From DASVEE01 sp036380735 (GTDB taxonomy: Bacteria > Acidobacteriota > Thermoanaerobaculia > Gp7-AA8), in the NCBI GenBank assembly GCA_036380735.1, contig DASVEE010000033.1, forward strand, positions 124,001-188,000: a stretch of 64,000 nucleotides of DNA, read 5' to 3'. Both the position numbers and the translations under genes were made by a program. The notes beneath the pieces are model-generated. The model was not told the DNA's origin. It saw nothing but the letters and a program-made list of their open reading frames with translations, and searched no databases. This document shows positions 8,082 to 15,837 of this stretch, in pieces (within the stretch, counting starts at the first letter, position 1; the number at the start of each line of letters is the position of its first letter).

Positions 8082-9198
8082 TTCCGAGGAACGGGCCGGG
8101 CGCGAGCGCGACGAACGCCCACTGCCAGCCGACCGCGGTGACGAGCCGCGGGATCAGCGCGATCGAGACGGTGGTGATGAGGAAGCCGATGCACGTCTGC
8201 AGCGTGAGCGCGGTGCCGAGGTAGCGCGGGTCGCCGTATTCGGTGACGCAGGCGGAGAACTGCGCCGAATCCGCGACGACGGTGAAGCCCCAGAACGTCG
8301 CCACCGCGATGAGCAGCCACGGCTGGTGGTAGACGAAGCCGACGGCGAGGCAGCACGCGCCGCTGCCGGCCATCGCTGCCGCGGCGACGACCGGCCGGCC
8401 GATGCGATCGGCGACGAGGCCCGCCACGACGCAGCCCACGGCGCCGGCACCGATGACGGCGAACGCCGCACCGTCGCCGCGCTGCCCGAGAGCCTCGCGC
8501 AACATGACCGGGATCCACGTCCACATCGCGTACAGCTCCCACATGTGGCCGAAGTAACCGAAGTTCGCCAGACGCACGCCGCGATTGATGAAGACTTTCG
8601 CGATCTGGGTGAGGTCGAAGCGCTGCGTCGGCAGCGCATACGGCCCGTCGCCGACGAGGAGCAGCACGACGATGGCGCTGATGACGGCGGCGATCGAGAG
8701 CACGCCGACGTTCACGCGCCACGACTCCGCGCCGAGCGCGTTCGTCAGGTAGGGCGACGCCTTGCCGAGCGTGAGCGCGCCGATCAGGACGCCCAACGCG
8801 AGGCCGCGGCCGGTGCGGAACCAAGTGGCGATGATCTTCATCCCCGGCGGATAGACCCCGGCCAGGAAGACGCCGGTGAGAAAGCGCAGCACGATGGCGG
8901 TGGTGACGCCGGTGACGAAGAGCGCCAGCGCCGCATTGGTCAGCGCCCCCAGAATGGCGCAAAGCGCAAAGAGATGCCGCGCGCGAAGGACATCCGGAAG
9001 GTTCAGCGTGGCGCTGGCGAGCGTCCCGGCCACGAACCCGAGTTGCACCGCCAGCGTGAGCCACGAAGCCTGCGCCGCCGTGAGCTGCCATTCCCGCGCA
9101 ATCTGCGGCGCCACCGCGGACACGCCAAACCACAGACCCATGGCCAGCAACTCAGCCAGCGCCACCAGCGTCAGCGCGCGAAAGCGCCGTTCACCCAT
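8035..9198 (-). CDS. MFS transporter
   Basis: The 387-residue protein has twelve predicted hydrophobic segments and MFS loop motifs, including VADRIGRPVV between helices in the second half. It resembles the CynX/NimT or nitrate-sugar MFS group in general layout, but the substrate cannot be called. The ATG at 9198 (MGERRFRALTL) was chosen; codons upstream belong to the TTTTCGG repeat. The 3' end overlaps marC on the other strand by 47 bases. Confidence 0.85.
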   Translation of the reverse strand: MGERRFRALTLVALAELLAMGLWFGVSAVAPQIAREWQLTAAQASWLTLAVQLGFVAGTLASATLNLPDVLRARHLFALCAILGALTNAALALFVTGVTTAIVLRFLTGVFLAGVYPPGMKIIATWFRTGRGLALGVLIGALTLGKASPYLTNALGAESWRVNVGVLSIAAVISAIVVLLLVGDGPYALPTQRFDLTQIAKVFINRGVRLANFGYFGHMWELYAMWTWIPVMLREALGQRGDGAAFAVIGAGAVGCVVAGLVADRIGRPVVAAAAMAGSGACCLAVGFVYHQPWLLIAVATFWGFTVVADSAQFSACVTEYGDPRYLGTALTLQTCIGFLITTVSIALIPRLVTAVGWQWAFVALAPGPFLGIMAMIRLRGLPATHR

Positions 9199-9229
9199 GG
9201 GGCCGCATGGTATGCCGGGGGGGGCTTGG

Positions 9230-9329
9230 GGTTGGTTTTCGGTTTTCGGTTTTCGGTTGTCGGTTTTCGGTGCTCCGCAGTCCGCCGAGCGCAGCACCAA
9301 AAACCGAAAACCGAAAACCGACAACCGCC
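9230..9329. repeat. GGTTTTC hairpin array, copy 1
   Basis: The left arm repeats GGTTTTC about five times, then a GGTGCTCCGC core. The right arm carries GCGCAGCACC, then AAAACCG repeats. It lies between the 4-TM gene stop and the MFS start, both on the minus strand. Confidence 0.85.
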
Positions 9330-9330
9330 C

Positions 9331-9738
9331 CTATCGTCCCCTGGCGGCCACCAACCCCGTCGGAATCCCCACACAGAAGATGTGCGCAAACAGCAGATTG
9401 GCAATCATCAACGGCTTCGCCGGAGCCGCGCCAATCGCCGACAGCGGCACCACGACCCAGTTCATCACCAGCAGCACCGCCACCCCATACAGCGCCCCCA
9501 TGAGCACCGGCCGCCGTCGCAGCACTTCAATCCTGCGGCTGGCCACGACGTACACCGCCACCACGACCGCGGCGATCAGAAAGTGCAACGCCAGCCCCAC
9601 GGCCGCGCTGTTGCTGCCGATGCCGCGGGCCACGCCCTGCAGCACGCGCGACGGCGCCACGCCGCGGAACCAGTAGAAGAGAATCACTTCCACGATGTCG
9701 AGCGTCCCCACGATGAGAGCGCCGCGCAGGATCGTCAT
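9331..9738 (-). CDS. four-helix integral membrane protein, unknown function
   Basis: The 135-residue protein has four hydrophobic segments. It starts MTILRGALIVGTLDIVEVIL, with a conserved-looking Asp in helix 1 and a His in helix 2. The layout resembles small YagU/DUF1440-like membrane proteins, but I cannot assign a family. Its stop lies one base from the GGTTTTC hairpin. It is likely co-oriented with, but separately transcribed from, the MFS gene. Confidence 0.75.
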   Translation of the reverse strand: MTILRGALIVGTLDIVEVILFYWFRGVAPSRVLQGVARGIGSNSAAVGLALHFLIAAVVVAVYVVASRRIEVLRRRPVLMGALYGVAVLLVMNWVVVPLSAIGAAPAKPLMIANLLFAHIFCVGIPTGLVAARGR

Positions 9739-9837
9739 GGCTCAACAGTAAGGGCGCAAGGTTCCCCCGGCGTGGGAACTTTCCGCGAACTCCGGTCCCT
9801 CAACAGAGACGCTAAGATGCACGCCGGGGGGAACAGC

Positions 9838-10311
9838 ATGACCGTCAAGCGCATGGACAACGTCGGCATCGTGGTCGAGGACCTCGACGCCGCCATCGAC
9901 TTCTTCACCGAGCTTGGCCTCACGCTCGAAGGGCGCGCCCCCATCGAAGGAGAGTGGGCCGGCCGCGTCACCGGGTTGGGCAATCAGCGCGTCGAGATCG
10001 CCATGCTGCGCACCCCGGACGGCCATAGCCGCCTCGAGCTCTCCCGCTTCCTCGCCCCACCCGTCATCGCCGATCACCGCCGCGCCCCCGTCAACGCCCT
10101 CGGGTACCTCCGCGTCATGTTCACCGTCGAGGACATCGACGACACCCTCGCCCGGCTCACCCAACGCGGCGCGGAGCTCGTCGGCGAAGTGATGCAGTAC
10201 CAGGACACGTACCGCCTCTGCTACATCCGCGGCCCCGAAGGCATCCTCCTCGGCCTGGCCCAGCAACTCGTGCAACAGCGTCCCCCGCTGAGCACATCGG
10301 ACAGCGACTGA
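9838..10311 (+). CDS. VOC superfamily (glyoxalase-like) protein
   Basis: The 157-residue protein has two beta-alpha-beta-beta-beta modules: MDNVGIVVEDLDAAIDFF at the start and FTVEDIDDTLARL in the second half, ending CYIRGPEGILLGLAQQL. This pattern is typical of glyoxalase/dioxygenase VOC proteins. Metal ligands would be the Glu of VEIAML and the Glu of GPEGI, with a possible His early on. The reaction is not predictable. The ATG at 9838 follows a G-run; an in-frame ATG at 9817 is the alternative. Confidence 0.85.
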   Translation: MTVKRMDNVGIVVEDLDAAIDFFTELGLTLEGRAPIEGEWAGRVTGLGNQRVEIAMLRTPDGHSRLELSRFLAPPVIADHRRAPVNALGYLRVMFTVEDIDDTLARLTQRGAELVGEVMQYQDTYRLCYIRGPEGILLGLAQQLVQQRPPLSTSDSD

Positions 10312-10313
10312 CG

Positions 10314-10561
10314 CGTCCCATTCGTCCTGTAAGGTCCGATTCGTCCCCCTCCGTGTCATCCCGAAGCCCCCGTAGGGGCGTGTGGGTGGGCGCCCCCTCC
10401 GTGTCATCCCGAAGCCCCCGTATGGGGGTGTGGGTGGAGGAGGGGGTCTGAGCGATCTGTGCGGGGGAAACACGGCACAGCAGCGCCGCAACGTCTCCGG
10501 CGTGAACTCGGCTGCGGTCCCATTCGTCCCATTCGTCCTATAGGTCCTATCCGTCCTATCG
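10314..10561. repeat. 9-nt repeat half-elements flanking a GTGTCATCCCGAA element
   Basis: Two stretches of the GTCC-type arm (10314-10345 and 10516-10561) have the same orientation. Between them lies the TCATCCCGAA element (10350-10500). No left (GGAC) arm is present. It occupies most of the convergent gap between the VOC and GNAT genes. Confidence 0.75.
10350..10500. repeat. GTGTCATCCCGAA element, copy 1
   Basis: Two tandem starts of GTGTCATCCCGAAGCCCCCG are followed by GGGGGAAACACGG. The same order of blocks is found at 16441-16712, so this is probably a MITE-like dispersed repeat. No coding capacity is visible. Confidence 0.65.
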
Positions 10562-10581
10562 AACCCCGCGCGCCCATCGGC

Positions 10582-11109
10582 TCAACGCCAGTCACCACCG
10601 CCAAGAATCAGTTGCCAATACCCGACATCAATCCACTTCCCAAACTTGAAGCCCACCTCTTCAAAGTGCGCCACCTTCACAAACCCAAACTTCTCATGCA
10701 GCGCCACGCTGGCGTCGTTCGGCAGAGCGATCCCTCCCATCACCGCGTGGATGCCGCCGGCTCGCAGCATGGGTAGCAGTGCCTCGTAGAGCCGCGAACC
10801 GATCCCGGCGCCGCCACACCCCTCATCCACATACACCGTCGCCTCGGCCGAGAACCGGTAGCCGCGACGAGCGCGCCACTTCGTCGCGTACGCATACCCA
10901 ACCACCCGCCCCTCCCGCTCGGCGACGAGCCACGGGAGCGATGCCGCCTCCACGTCCTCGATGCGGCGAGCCATCTCGTCGGCGGAGACGTCGTCCTCTT
11001 CGAACGTGATGATCGTGCTGGCCACGTAGTGGTTGTAGATCAGTGCGATTCCGGCCGCGTCCTCCGCGACCACCGGGCGAATGAGGATGTCGCTGTTCTT
11101 CATTTCCAT
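10582..11109 (-). CDS. GNAT N-acetyltransferase, phosphinothricin acetyltransferase-like
   Basis: The 175-residue protein opens with ILIRPVVAEDAAGIALIYNHYV, carries the GNAT acetyl-CoA loop in GCGGAGIGSRLYEAL and ends with the FKFGKWIDVGYWQ motif typical of the PAT/YncA subgroup. Enzymes of this type acetylate small amines such as phosphinothricin or methionine sulfone. The true substrate is unknown. Starts at 11109 and 11103 are both possible. Confidence 0.88.
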   Translation of the reverse strand: MEMKNSDILIRPVVAEDAAGIALIYNHYVASTIITFEEDDVSADEMARRIEDVEAASLPWLVAEREGRVVGYAYATKWRARRGYRFSAEATVYVDEGCGGAGIGSRLYEALLPMLRAGGIHAVMGGIALPNDASVALHEKFGFVKVAHFEEVGFKFGKWIDVGYWQLILGGGDWR

Positions 11110-11183
11110 GGCAGATCCGGCTCCAACGGCGCCCTACCCTGCCGATGATCTCTCACCGTCGTCCTCTTCACCGCGTTGCGCCC

Positions 11184-12182
11184 TCAAAACACCTTCATCG
11201 TCTGCAGCCACTTCTCCACGAGCTTCGGCCATTCCGTGGTGACGGGATCCGCCGTGGGACGCAGCCCGAAGGCGTGACCGCCCTTGGCGTAGAGGTGCAT
11301 TTCGACCGGAACGCCCACGTCATTCAGAGCCAGACCATAGGCCATCGAGTGCCGGACGTCATCCGTGGGGTCGTTCATGCTGTGAATCAACAACGTCGGT
11401 GGAGCTTTCGCGCTGATCTCGACCCACGGCGAAAGCTCGAGGCTCGTCTTGGGACGGGTGTCATTCCACAGATGTCCCGGATAGAGCAGGATCGCAAAGT
11501 CAGGCCGCAAAGCCAGACGATCGGCCTCGTCGACCGATGCGTAAGTGAGCTGCTCCGCGTTGCTCACCGCCGCGGCCAGATGCCCGCCGGCCGAGAAGCC
11601 GATGACGCCGATCTTGCGAGGATCGAGGCCGTACGCCGAGGCGCGGTGCCGCAGCAAACCGAGCGCACGCTGCGCGTCCTGCAGCGGAAGCTGCACCTTC
11701 GGCGCCTCCTCCACGCCGTCGTGCCGCCACGCCTGCGGAACCCGGTACTTCAGCAGGACGCAGCTCACGCCCTGCTGCGTAATCCAGTCGCAGATCTCCG
11801 TCCCTTCCAGATCCATGGCCACCGCCCTGTAGCCGCCACCCGGCAACACCACGATCGCCGCGCGCGTGTTGCGCCCCTTCGGCGAATAGATGGTCATGGT
11901 CGGATGCGAGACATACGTCGCCCAATGCCAAGGCCGTCCCGCCACCAGCCTGGAGCCGTTGCCGACCTCCTCCGGCCTGTCGCCGGACTCCGGTCTTTGA
12001 AGCTCCACCCCCTCCGGCCACAACGGCACCTGCTTCCCCTCGGGCCCCGGCTCCCACACCATCACCCGCGAAACCTTCTTGACCTCGGCCCGAGCGGCAG
12101 CGGCGTCGCTCGTCTGGCCAGTGGCAACATGGGCGCAAAAGGTCAACAGGAGGATGGACACCACGAAGCGGATTCTCGGCAT
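11184..12182 (-). CDS. secreted alpha/beta hydrolase (acetyl-xylan esterase-like)
   Basis: The 332-residue protein has an N-terminal signal peptide ending near THVATG/Q. An oxyanion region reads VVLPGGGYRAVAMDLEG, the nucleophile elbow is GFSAGGHLAA, an Asp lies in MNDPTDDV and the His is in GGHAFGL. This order matches secreted carbohydrate esterases and BD-FAE-like hydrolases. Probable substrates are acetylated polysaccharides or other esters. The ATG at 12182 is preferred over a TTG two codons earlier. Confidence 0.85.
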   Translation of the reverse strand: MPRIRFVVSILLLTFCAHVATGQTSDAAAARAEVKKVSRVMVWEPGPEGKQVPLWPEGVELQRPESGDRPEEVGNGSRLVAGRPWHWATYVSHPTMTIYSPKGRNTRAAIVVLPGGGYRAVAMDLEGTEICDWITQQGVSCVLLKYRVPQAWRHDGVEEAPKVQLPLQDAQRALGLLRHRASAYGLDPRKIGVIGFSAGGHLAAAVSNAEQLTYASVDEADRLALRPDFAILLYPGHLWNDTRPKTSLELSPWVEISAKAPPTLLIHSMNDPTDDVRHSMAYGLALNDVGVPVEMHLYAKGGHAFGLRPTADPVTTEWPKLVEKWLQTMKVF

Positions 12183-12248
12183 ATTCAAGAACTGCGCGAG
12201 AACTGAGGGGCAGAGCGGGCGGCGACTTTGATGAACTTCAACGACCGC

Positions 12249-12461
12249 TCATGCCTTCAATTCGCGCAGCAGCGCGCGGCCGTCGGTGTAGTCCCCTAGC
12301 TGAATCTCGGATAGCGCCAACTCCAGCTCTTCCTCGTCCTCCTCGGACAGACGGAACCCGGAACCGTCAGGAATCAGCACCGCAACGGCCGCACCGTCGC
12401 GGAGCTCTGCGTCACCGACATCGATCTTGCCGTCAACGACGCGAGCGGTCATCACTCTCAT
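12249..12461 (-). CDS. small antitoxin-like protein (AF2212/DUF104-like), orphan
   Basis: The 70-residue protein begins with a beta-rich stretch (TARVVDGKIDVGDAELRDG) that resembles AF2212-like AbrB-fold antitoxins. An acidic helical tail ends in DGRALLRELKA. Such antitoxins usually sit beside a PIN or RelE/ParE toxin, but neither neighbour here is a toxin. It may be an orphan, or its toxin gene has been lost. The ATG at 12461 is the only sensible start. Confidence 0.65.
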   Translation of the reverse strand: MRVMTARVVDGKIDVGDAELRDGAAVAVLIPDGSGFRLSEEDEEELELALSEIQLGDYTDGRALLRELKA

Positions 12462-12635
12462 GGCTGGATTCTACGCCGATCGCACGACGGGAGCGAGCCG
12501 GCCCGTAGAAGGGACGAAAGAATGAGCAAGGAGCGCGAAAGCTCTGCCCCACGGCGGTAAGCGTACCGCACCCGGCTCCGGCCTCGGTCGGGACACTAGC
12601 CACCACGGCGATGTTACGTAGCTAGTGCCCGTGAT

Positions 12636-13922
12636 TCAGATGGAGCTCAGAATCTGTGCTCGCTTCTTCTTGTACTCCTCTTCGGTGATGACGCCTTTCT
12701 TGAACAGCGAGTCGAGCTGCCGCAGACGCTCTTCGACGCCCGTGGCCGGAACGGCTGCCGGCGTTTCCGGCGCCTCTTTTTCGGGGGGCGCAGGTTGCGG
12801 CGTTTTCGCTACCGCCGTAGATGCCGGCTTGACTGGGACCACTGCGGCCGTCGCCTCGCCAATCGTGCTGAGAACCTTGCACATCTCGTCACGAATCGCT
12901 CCATCGGACGCGTGCGTACCGATACGAACGTCCCTCGCAGCCGTGACGCGAACGCCTCCGGATGCCGGGACCACCGTGAACACGTACCGGATGTCCTTTC
13001 CTCTGTCGCTCTTTCCGACGGCGTTCAGCGTTCCCGTCGTCCTCTCAGTGCTTTCGATGACGAGACCGGCTCGTGCGATCGCCGCTTCGACGGTCGACAA
13101 ACCGGCGGTGTACTCCGACGCGGGATAGTCGTCGTAGGTCTCGTACCTCGTGCCACGAACCATCGACCCCGCGACCGAAAAGTTCGCACGACAATTCGCA
13201 TTGGAGCGGACTGCGGCCTCGAGGGGAGAGGAGGTGGAAGCGCGGTGAATCGCCACGCCACCGGCCGCATCGCTCTGCGATTGCTGCCCGCCGGAAGCGC
13301 TCACTCCCGCGGAGTCGAGAGCCCGGAAAAAGCACCCGAACTTCTCCATGAGCCGCTGCCCGTTCTTCGCCGGAATGGCGCGGTCGATCTGCCCGCTCGC
13401 CGCCGTGATCCTGATCGCGTCGACCAGCCCTGTCGTCAGCGCGTCACGATGAGCGGCAAGGTCGGCGTCAGACACTTCCGCCTCCCAACTCGCGCTCATG
13501 TTCAAGTTTCCGGAAAACGTTCCCGCCTGCGCTGTGTTTCCGGCTTTGGTCGTGATGAACGTGATTGGGCCGCCGTTCTTGAAACCGAGAACGATCTCGT
13601 CTCCTTTCGCCGCCCGGAACTGCGTTTCGAACGCTGCGCGAGCGAGATTCGGCTCGACTTTCTGCACGACCACACCCACGACATTTTTATCGCCGGTGCG
13701 CGCCACGTAGGCAGTGAAGGTGATGTCCTTTTCCAGTAGCGCCGCGGACAATATTCCGCTCGCCGTCAAAACCTGCTGCCATTGGACGATCTCCTGCTTG
13801 GTGATTCTGTCCTTCCCCCTCACATCGGGGTCGCAGTCGGCATAGACTGCCGAAACACTGAGAAGTGTGAGAGCGACAATGACACTTCGGAAGCTCGGGA
13901 CGATCATACGGACAGTGTGCAT
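12636..13922 (-). CDS. secreted protein with C-terminal SHOCT domain
   Basis: The 428-residue protein has a signal peptide (about 1-28, ending VYADCDP). A long middle region has no family I recognise and contains several Cys. A Pro/Ala linker follows, and a C-terminal SHOCT motif closes it (RLRQLDSLFKKGVITEEEY). SHOCT is a short oligomerisation-type domain found at the end of many bacterial proteins. The ATG at 13922 has a good ribosome site (AAGGAG), which decides the start over an ATG-like codon ten residues earlier. Confidence 0.75.
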   Translation of the reverse strand: MHTVRMIVPSFRSVIVALTLLSVSAVYADCDPDVRGKDRITKQEIVQWQQVLTASGILSAALLEKDITFTAYVARTGDKNVVGVVVQKVEPNLARAAFETQFRAAKGDEIVLGFKNGGPITFITTKAGNTAQAGTFSGNLNMSASWEAEVSDADLAAHRDALTTGLVDAIRITAASGQIDRAIPAKNGQRLMEKFGCFFRALDSAGVSASGGQQSQSDAAGGVAIHRASTSSPLEAAVRSNANCRANFSVAGSMVRGTRYETYDDYPASEYTAGLSTVEAAIARAGLVIESTERTTGTLNAVGKSDRGKDIRYVFTVVPASGGVRVTAARDVRIGTHASDGAIRDEMCKVLSTIGEATAAVVPVKPASTAVAKTPQPAPPEKEAPETPAAVPATGVEERLRQLDSLFKKGVITEEEYKKKRAQILSSI

Positions 13923-14320
13923 CGCGTACTCCTTATGTCCATTCTGCACCATTTAACTCTTTGCGGCCCGCGAATTTCAGCGCACAGGCGCGCGCGGCAT
14001 AGAACCCACCATTAATGACAGGCGTAGGCTATTGACGCGATGTGTCTGCAGCGAACGTCGACCGACGACCAACCGCTCACGTGAATGGAATCGCGCCGCA
14101 TTTCCCGTCCCCGCGCCTACCGTAGCAGCGCCATGGCTCGCTGTATGCGCCCTCGCCCGCCGAGCTGTTTCGGCAGTTCGAGAAGCGCAGGTAAAGGTGG
14201 AGGCGGTGCGGCTCGTGGGGCTGCGCGTCGGGGCGCCGGCACCAGGGCCACAGCTTTGGTCACCTCGCAGACGGCAGGTTCCGCGCCGTCGAGGAAGAAG
14301 CCTCGCGCTGTCCGCCGTCC
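13923..14320. other. 398-bp gap, mostly featureless
   Basis: The only recognisable content is the XRE 3'-end remnant at 14150-14195. No repeat family, terminator or coherent coding frame was seen elsewhere. Promoters for the SHOCT gene are presumably near 13930-13990. Confidence 0.5.
14150..14195 (+). pseudogene. duplicated 3' end of an XRE regulator gene
   Basis: About 15 codons read PSPAELFRQFEKRR and stop. They are nearly identical at DNA level to the end of the XRE gene at 15051-15284 (ISPGELFRPFEKRR, stop), and the match runs through GAGCTGTTTCGG and TTCGAGAAGCGCAGGTAA. Nothing of the helix-turn-helix part remains upstream. Confidence 0.7.
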
Positions 14321-14626
14321 TCACTCCCGCATCTCCGTGATCCACTCGTACACCGCTTCCGCAAACCCCGGAACGTGCAGGTCGAGCTCCGCGACGTCGC
14401 GCAGGGTCACGAGGTTCACCAGCTCCGTCTCGATGTAGTCGTTGAGCGTGCAACGTTCGTCGAGGTCCCCATCCGCGTTTGCCTCCGCGACTCGTGCTTC
14501 GAGAGCACAGACGAGGAACGCCGGCAGCTCGATCTCGACGGGGATGCGCGCCCGCAGGTCGGGGCGAAACGTCCCCGCAACCACGTTGCCGCCTCTGCGA
14601 TCGGTGTCGTCCTTACGTTTGGCCAT
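14321..14626 (-). CDS. small ribbon-helix-helix-like protein, unknown
   Basis: The 101-residue protein has a basic N-terminus (MAKRKDDTDRRGG). A strand-helix segment follows (VEIELPAFLVCALEARV), then a second helix (TLNDYIETELVNLVTL). That order suggests a ribbon-helix-helix or antitoxin-like fold, but this is only a guess from pattern. The start at 14626 abuts a palindrome at 14627-14642, so there is no room for a ribosome site and the transcript may be leaderless; a TTG at 14662 is the alternative. It is divergent from the XRE gene at 14679 with two palindromes between them. Confidence 0.6.
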   Translation of the reverse strand: MAKRKDDTDRRGGNVVAGTFRPDLRARIPVEIELPAFLVCALEARVAEANADGDLDERCTLNDYIETELVNLVTLRDVAELDLHVPGFAEAVYEWITEMRE

Positions 14627-14642
14627 AGTAACAACCGTTACT
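14627..14642. promoter_or_regulatory. palindromic operator 1
   Basis: AGTAACAACCGTTACT, a 16-bp near-perfect palindrome with half-site AGTAAC. It is adjacent to the start of the minus-strand gene and repeated 28 bases away. Probably bound by the XRE protein encoded next door. Confidence 0.7.
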
Positions 14643-14654
14643 GGACAAAGATAA

Positions 14655-14670
14655 AGTAACAATCGTTACT
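14655..14670. promoter_or_regulatory. palindromic operator 2
   Basis: AGTAACAATCGTTACT has the same half-sites as operator 1. It ends 8 bases before the GTG of the XRE gene. The 28-bp spacing is a little under three helical turns, so both sites would lie near one face of the DNA. Confidence 0.7.
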
Positions 14671-14678
14671 TTGCAAGC

Positions 14679-14927
14679 GTGGCGAATGCAAGCGAAGGCA
14701 CCATCTTCGGGACCACCGTTCGGCGGCTTCGTACGGACCGCGAGTGGACGCAGGAGGATCTGGCGGACGCCGCCGGGCTCACCTCGACGTACGTCGGGCA
14801 GGTGGAGCGCGGCGACAAGGTGCCCAGCCTCACCGTCGTGCTGAAGCTCGCCCGCGGCCTTTCGGTTGCGCCTGCGGACCTGCTGGTCGATTTCACACCC
14901 GCTACGCTCCGGCGTCTCCGCCTCTAA
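14679..14927 (+). CDS. XRE-family transcriptional regulator 1
   Basis: The 82-residue protein is a single Cro/C1-type helix-turn-helix domain: FGTTVRRLRTDREWTQEDLA, the recognition helix LTSTYVGQVERG, then PSLTVVLKLARGLSV. Its size and sequence resemble small self-regulating repressors and restriction-modification controller proteins, but no restriction genes are present. The start is GTG. The palindromes just upstream suggest autoregulation and control of the divergent gene. Confidence 0.85.
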   Translation: MANASEGTIFGTTVRRLRTDREWTQEDLADAAGLTSTYVGQVERGDKVPSLTVVLKLARGLSVAPADLLVDFTPATLRRLRL

Positions 14928-15050
14928 GAATGGGAACTCCCCCAGCCGGCTGTAGCTGCGGCGACGGCGGCGGCTCGCAACACTCATAGCGGGGAAATTG
15001 AAACACTGATAGCAGGGGCGTCAAGGCCTCCGCAGCGTCACACTCAAAGC

Positions 15051-15284
15051 ATGGACGAGAGGGAACGCGCGCTGGAGATGTTTTCGGCGCAGTTCCGCCA
15101 ACTGCGCGAGGCTCGCGATCTTTCCCAGGAGCGGCTGTCCGAGCTCAGCGGGCTGAATCGCAACTACGTTTCCGATGTGGAGCGGGGGCGCCGCAACCCG
15201 TGCCTCTACAACATCGTGAAGCTGGCCGAGGGGCTGGACATCTCGCCGGGCGAGCTGTTTCGGCCGTTCGAGAAGCGCAGGTAA
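15051..15284 (+). CDS. XRE-family transcriptional regulator 2
   Basis: The 77-residue helix-turn-helix protein reads FRQLREARDLSQERLSEL, then GLNRNYVSDVERGRRNPCL, and ends ISPGELFRPFEKRR. It is paralogous to regulator 1 and close to controller-type repressors. Its 3' end is duplicated at 14150-14195. A 17-copy 21-bp tandem array begins 65 bases downstream. The ATG at 15051 has no strong ribosome site. Confidence 0.85.
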   Translation: MDERERALEMFSAQFRQLREARDLSQERLSELSGLNRNYVSDVERGRRNPCLYNIVKLAEGLDISPGELFRPFEKRR

Positions 15285-15349
15285 GCGCCGCTCCTCGGCC
15301 GCCGGCTGCCGGTGCGTCACCTTCCCCCGACCATCGGCTGAACGGGCCG

Positions 15350-15712
15350 GAATGTCCGTTTGCGGCGGTGGAAAATCCACCTTTCGATACGGAATCTCCA
15401 CCTCGCGATATGGAAAATCCGTCTTTGAAGACGGAGCCAGCCACCACCGGATGCGGAAAATCTACCTCCCGACACGGAAAATCAGCCTCGGGACGAGGAA
15501 TCCTCCACCTCTGGCGACGGAATTTCGGTCTCGCGAGACGGAAAATCCGTCTCGGGAGAGGGAATCCCTCCACCTCTGGTTGAGGAATCTCCGTCTCTCG
15601 ATACGGAATCTCCATCTCTCGATGCGGAAAATCCGTCTCTGAAGACGGACGCCTCCACCGCCGCAGGCCGAATTTCCTTCTCCTTCGACGGAATCTCCAT
15701 CTCTAATGGCAG
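15350..15712. repeat. 17-unit tandem array, 21-bp unit
   Basis: The consensus is close to GAAAATCCGTCTCTCGAGAC plus one base. Units are mostly 21 bp; three are 22-23 bp. In the plus direction the unit encodes E-[NS]-P-x-L-x-T heptads (for example ENPSLKT twice), but the longer units shift the frame, so no single protein runs through. Many units contain a short internal inverted repeat (GGAAAATCC, GTCTC/GAGAC). Confidence 0.85.
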
Positions 15713-15837
15713 GCAGAGCGGCGATTTTGTGCAGCGCGCGGCCGATATTGGTGGCGTGACGAGAACCGACGCGCCTGAGAGCGCCACCGGCACTTGCCGG
15801 GAACGGCGCCGCCCGCAGCAGGAGCTGCAGGCCGAGC

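Noticed and set aside
8041..10311. A 756-codon plus-strand open frame across the MFS and 4-TM genes
   Set aside because: It is a G+C-rich antisense shadow. Only its last 157 codons (from 9838) have family motifs (VOC) and are kept.
14679..15284. Restriction-modification controller genes
   Set aside because: The two XRE proteins resemble C proteins in size and sequence, but no methylase or endonuclease gene lies within the window near them.
15350..15712. Possible CRISPR array (21-bp units)
   Set aside because: No spacers; units are contiguous and degenerate.
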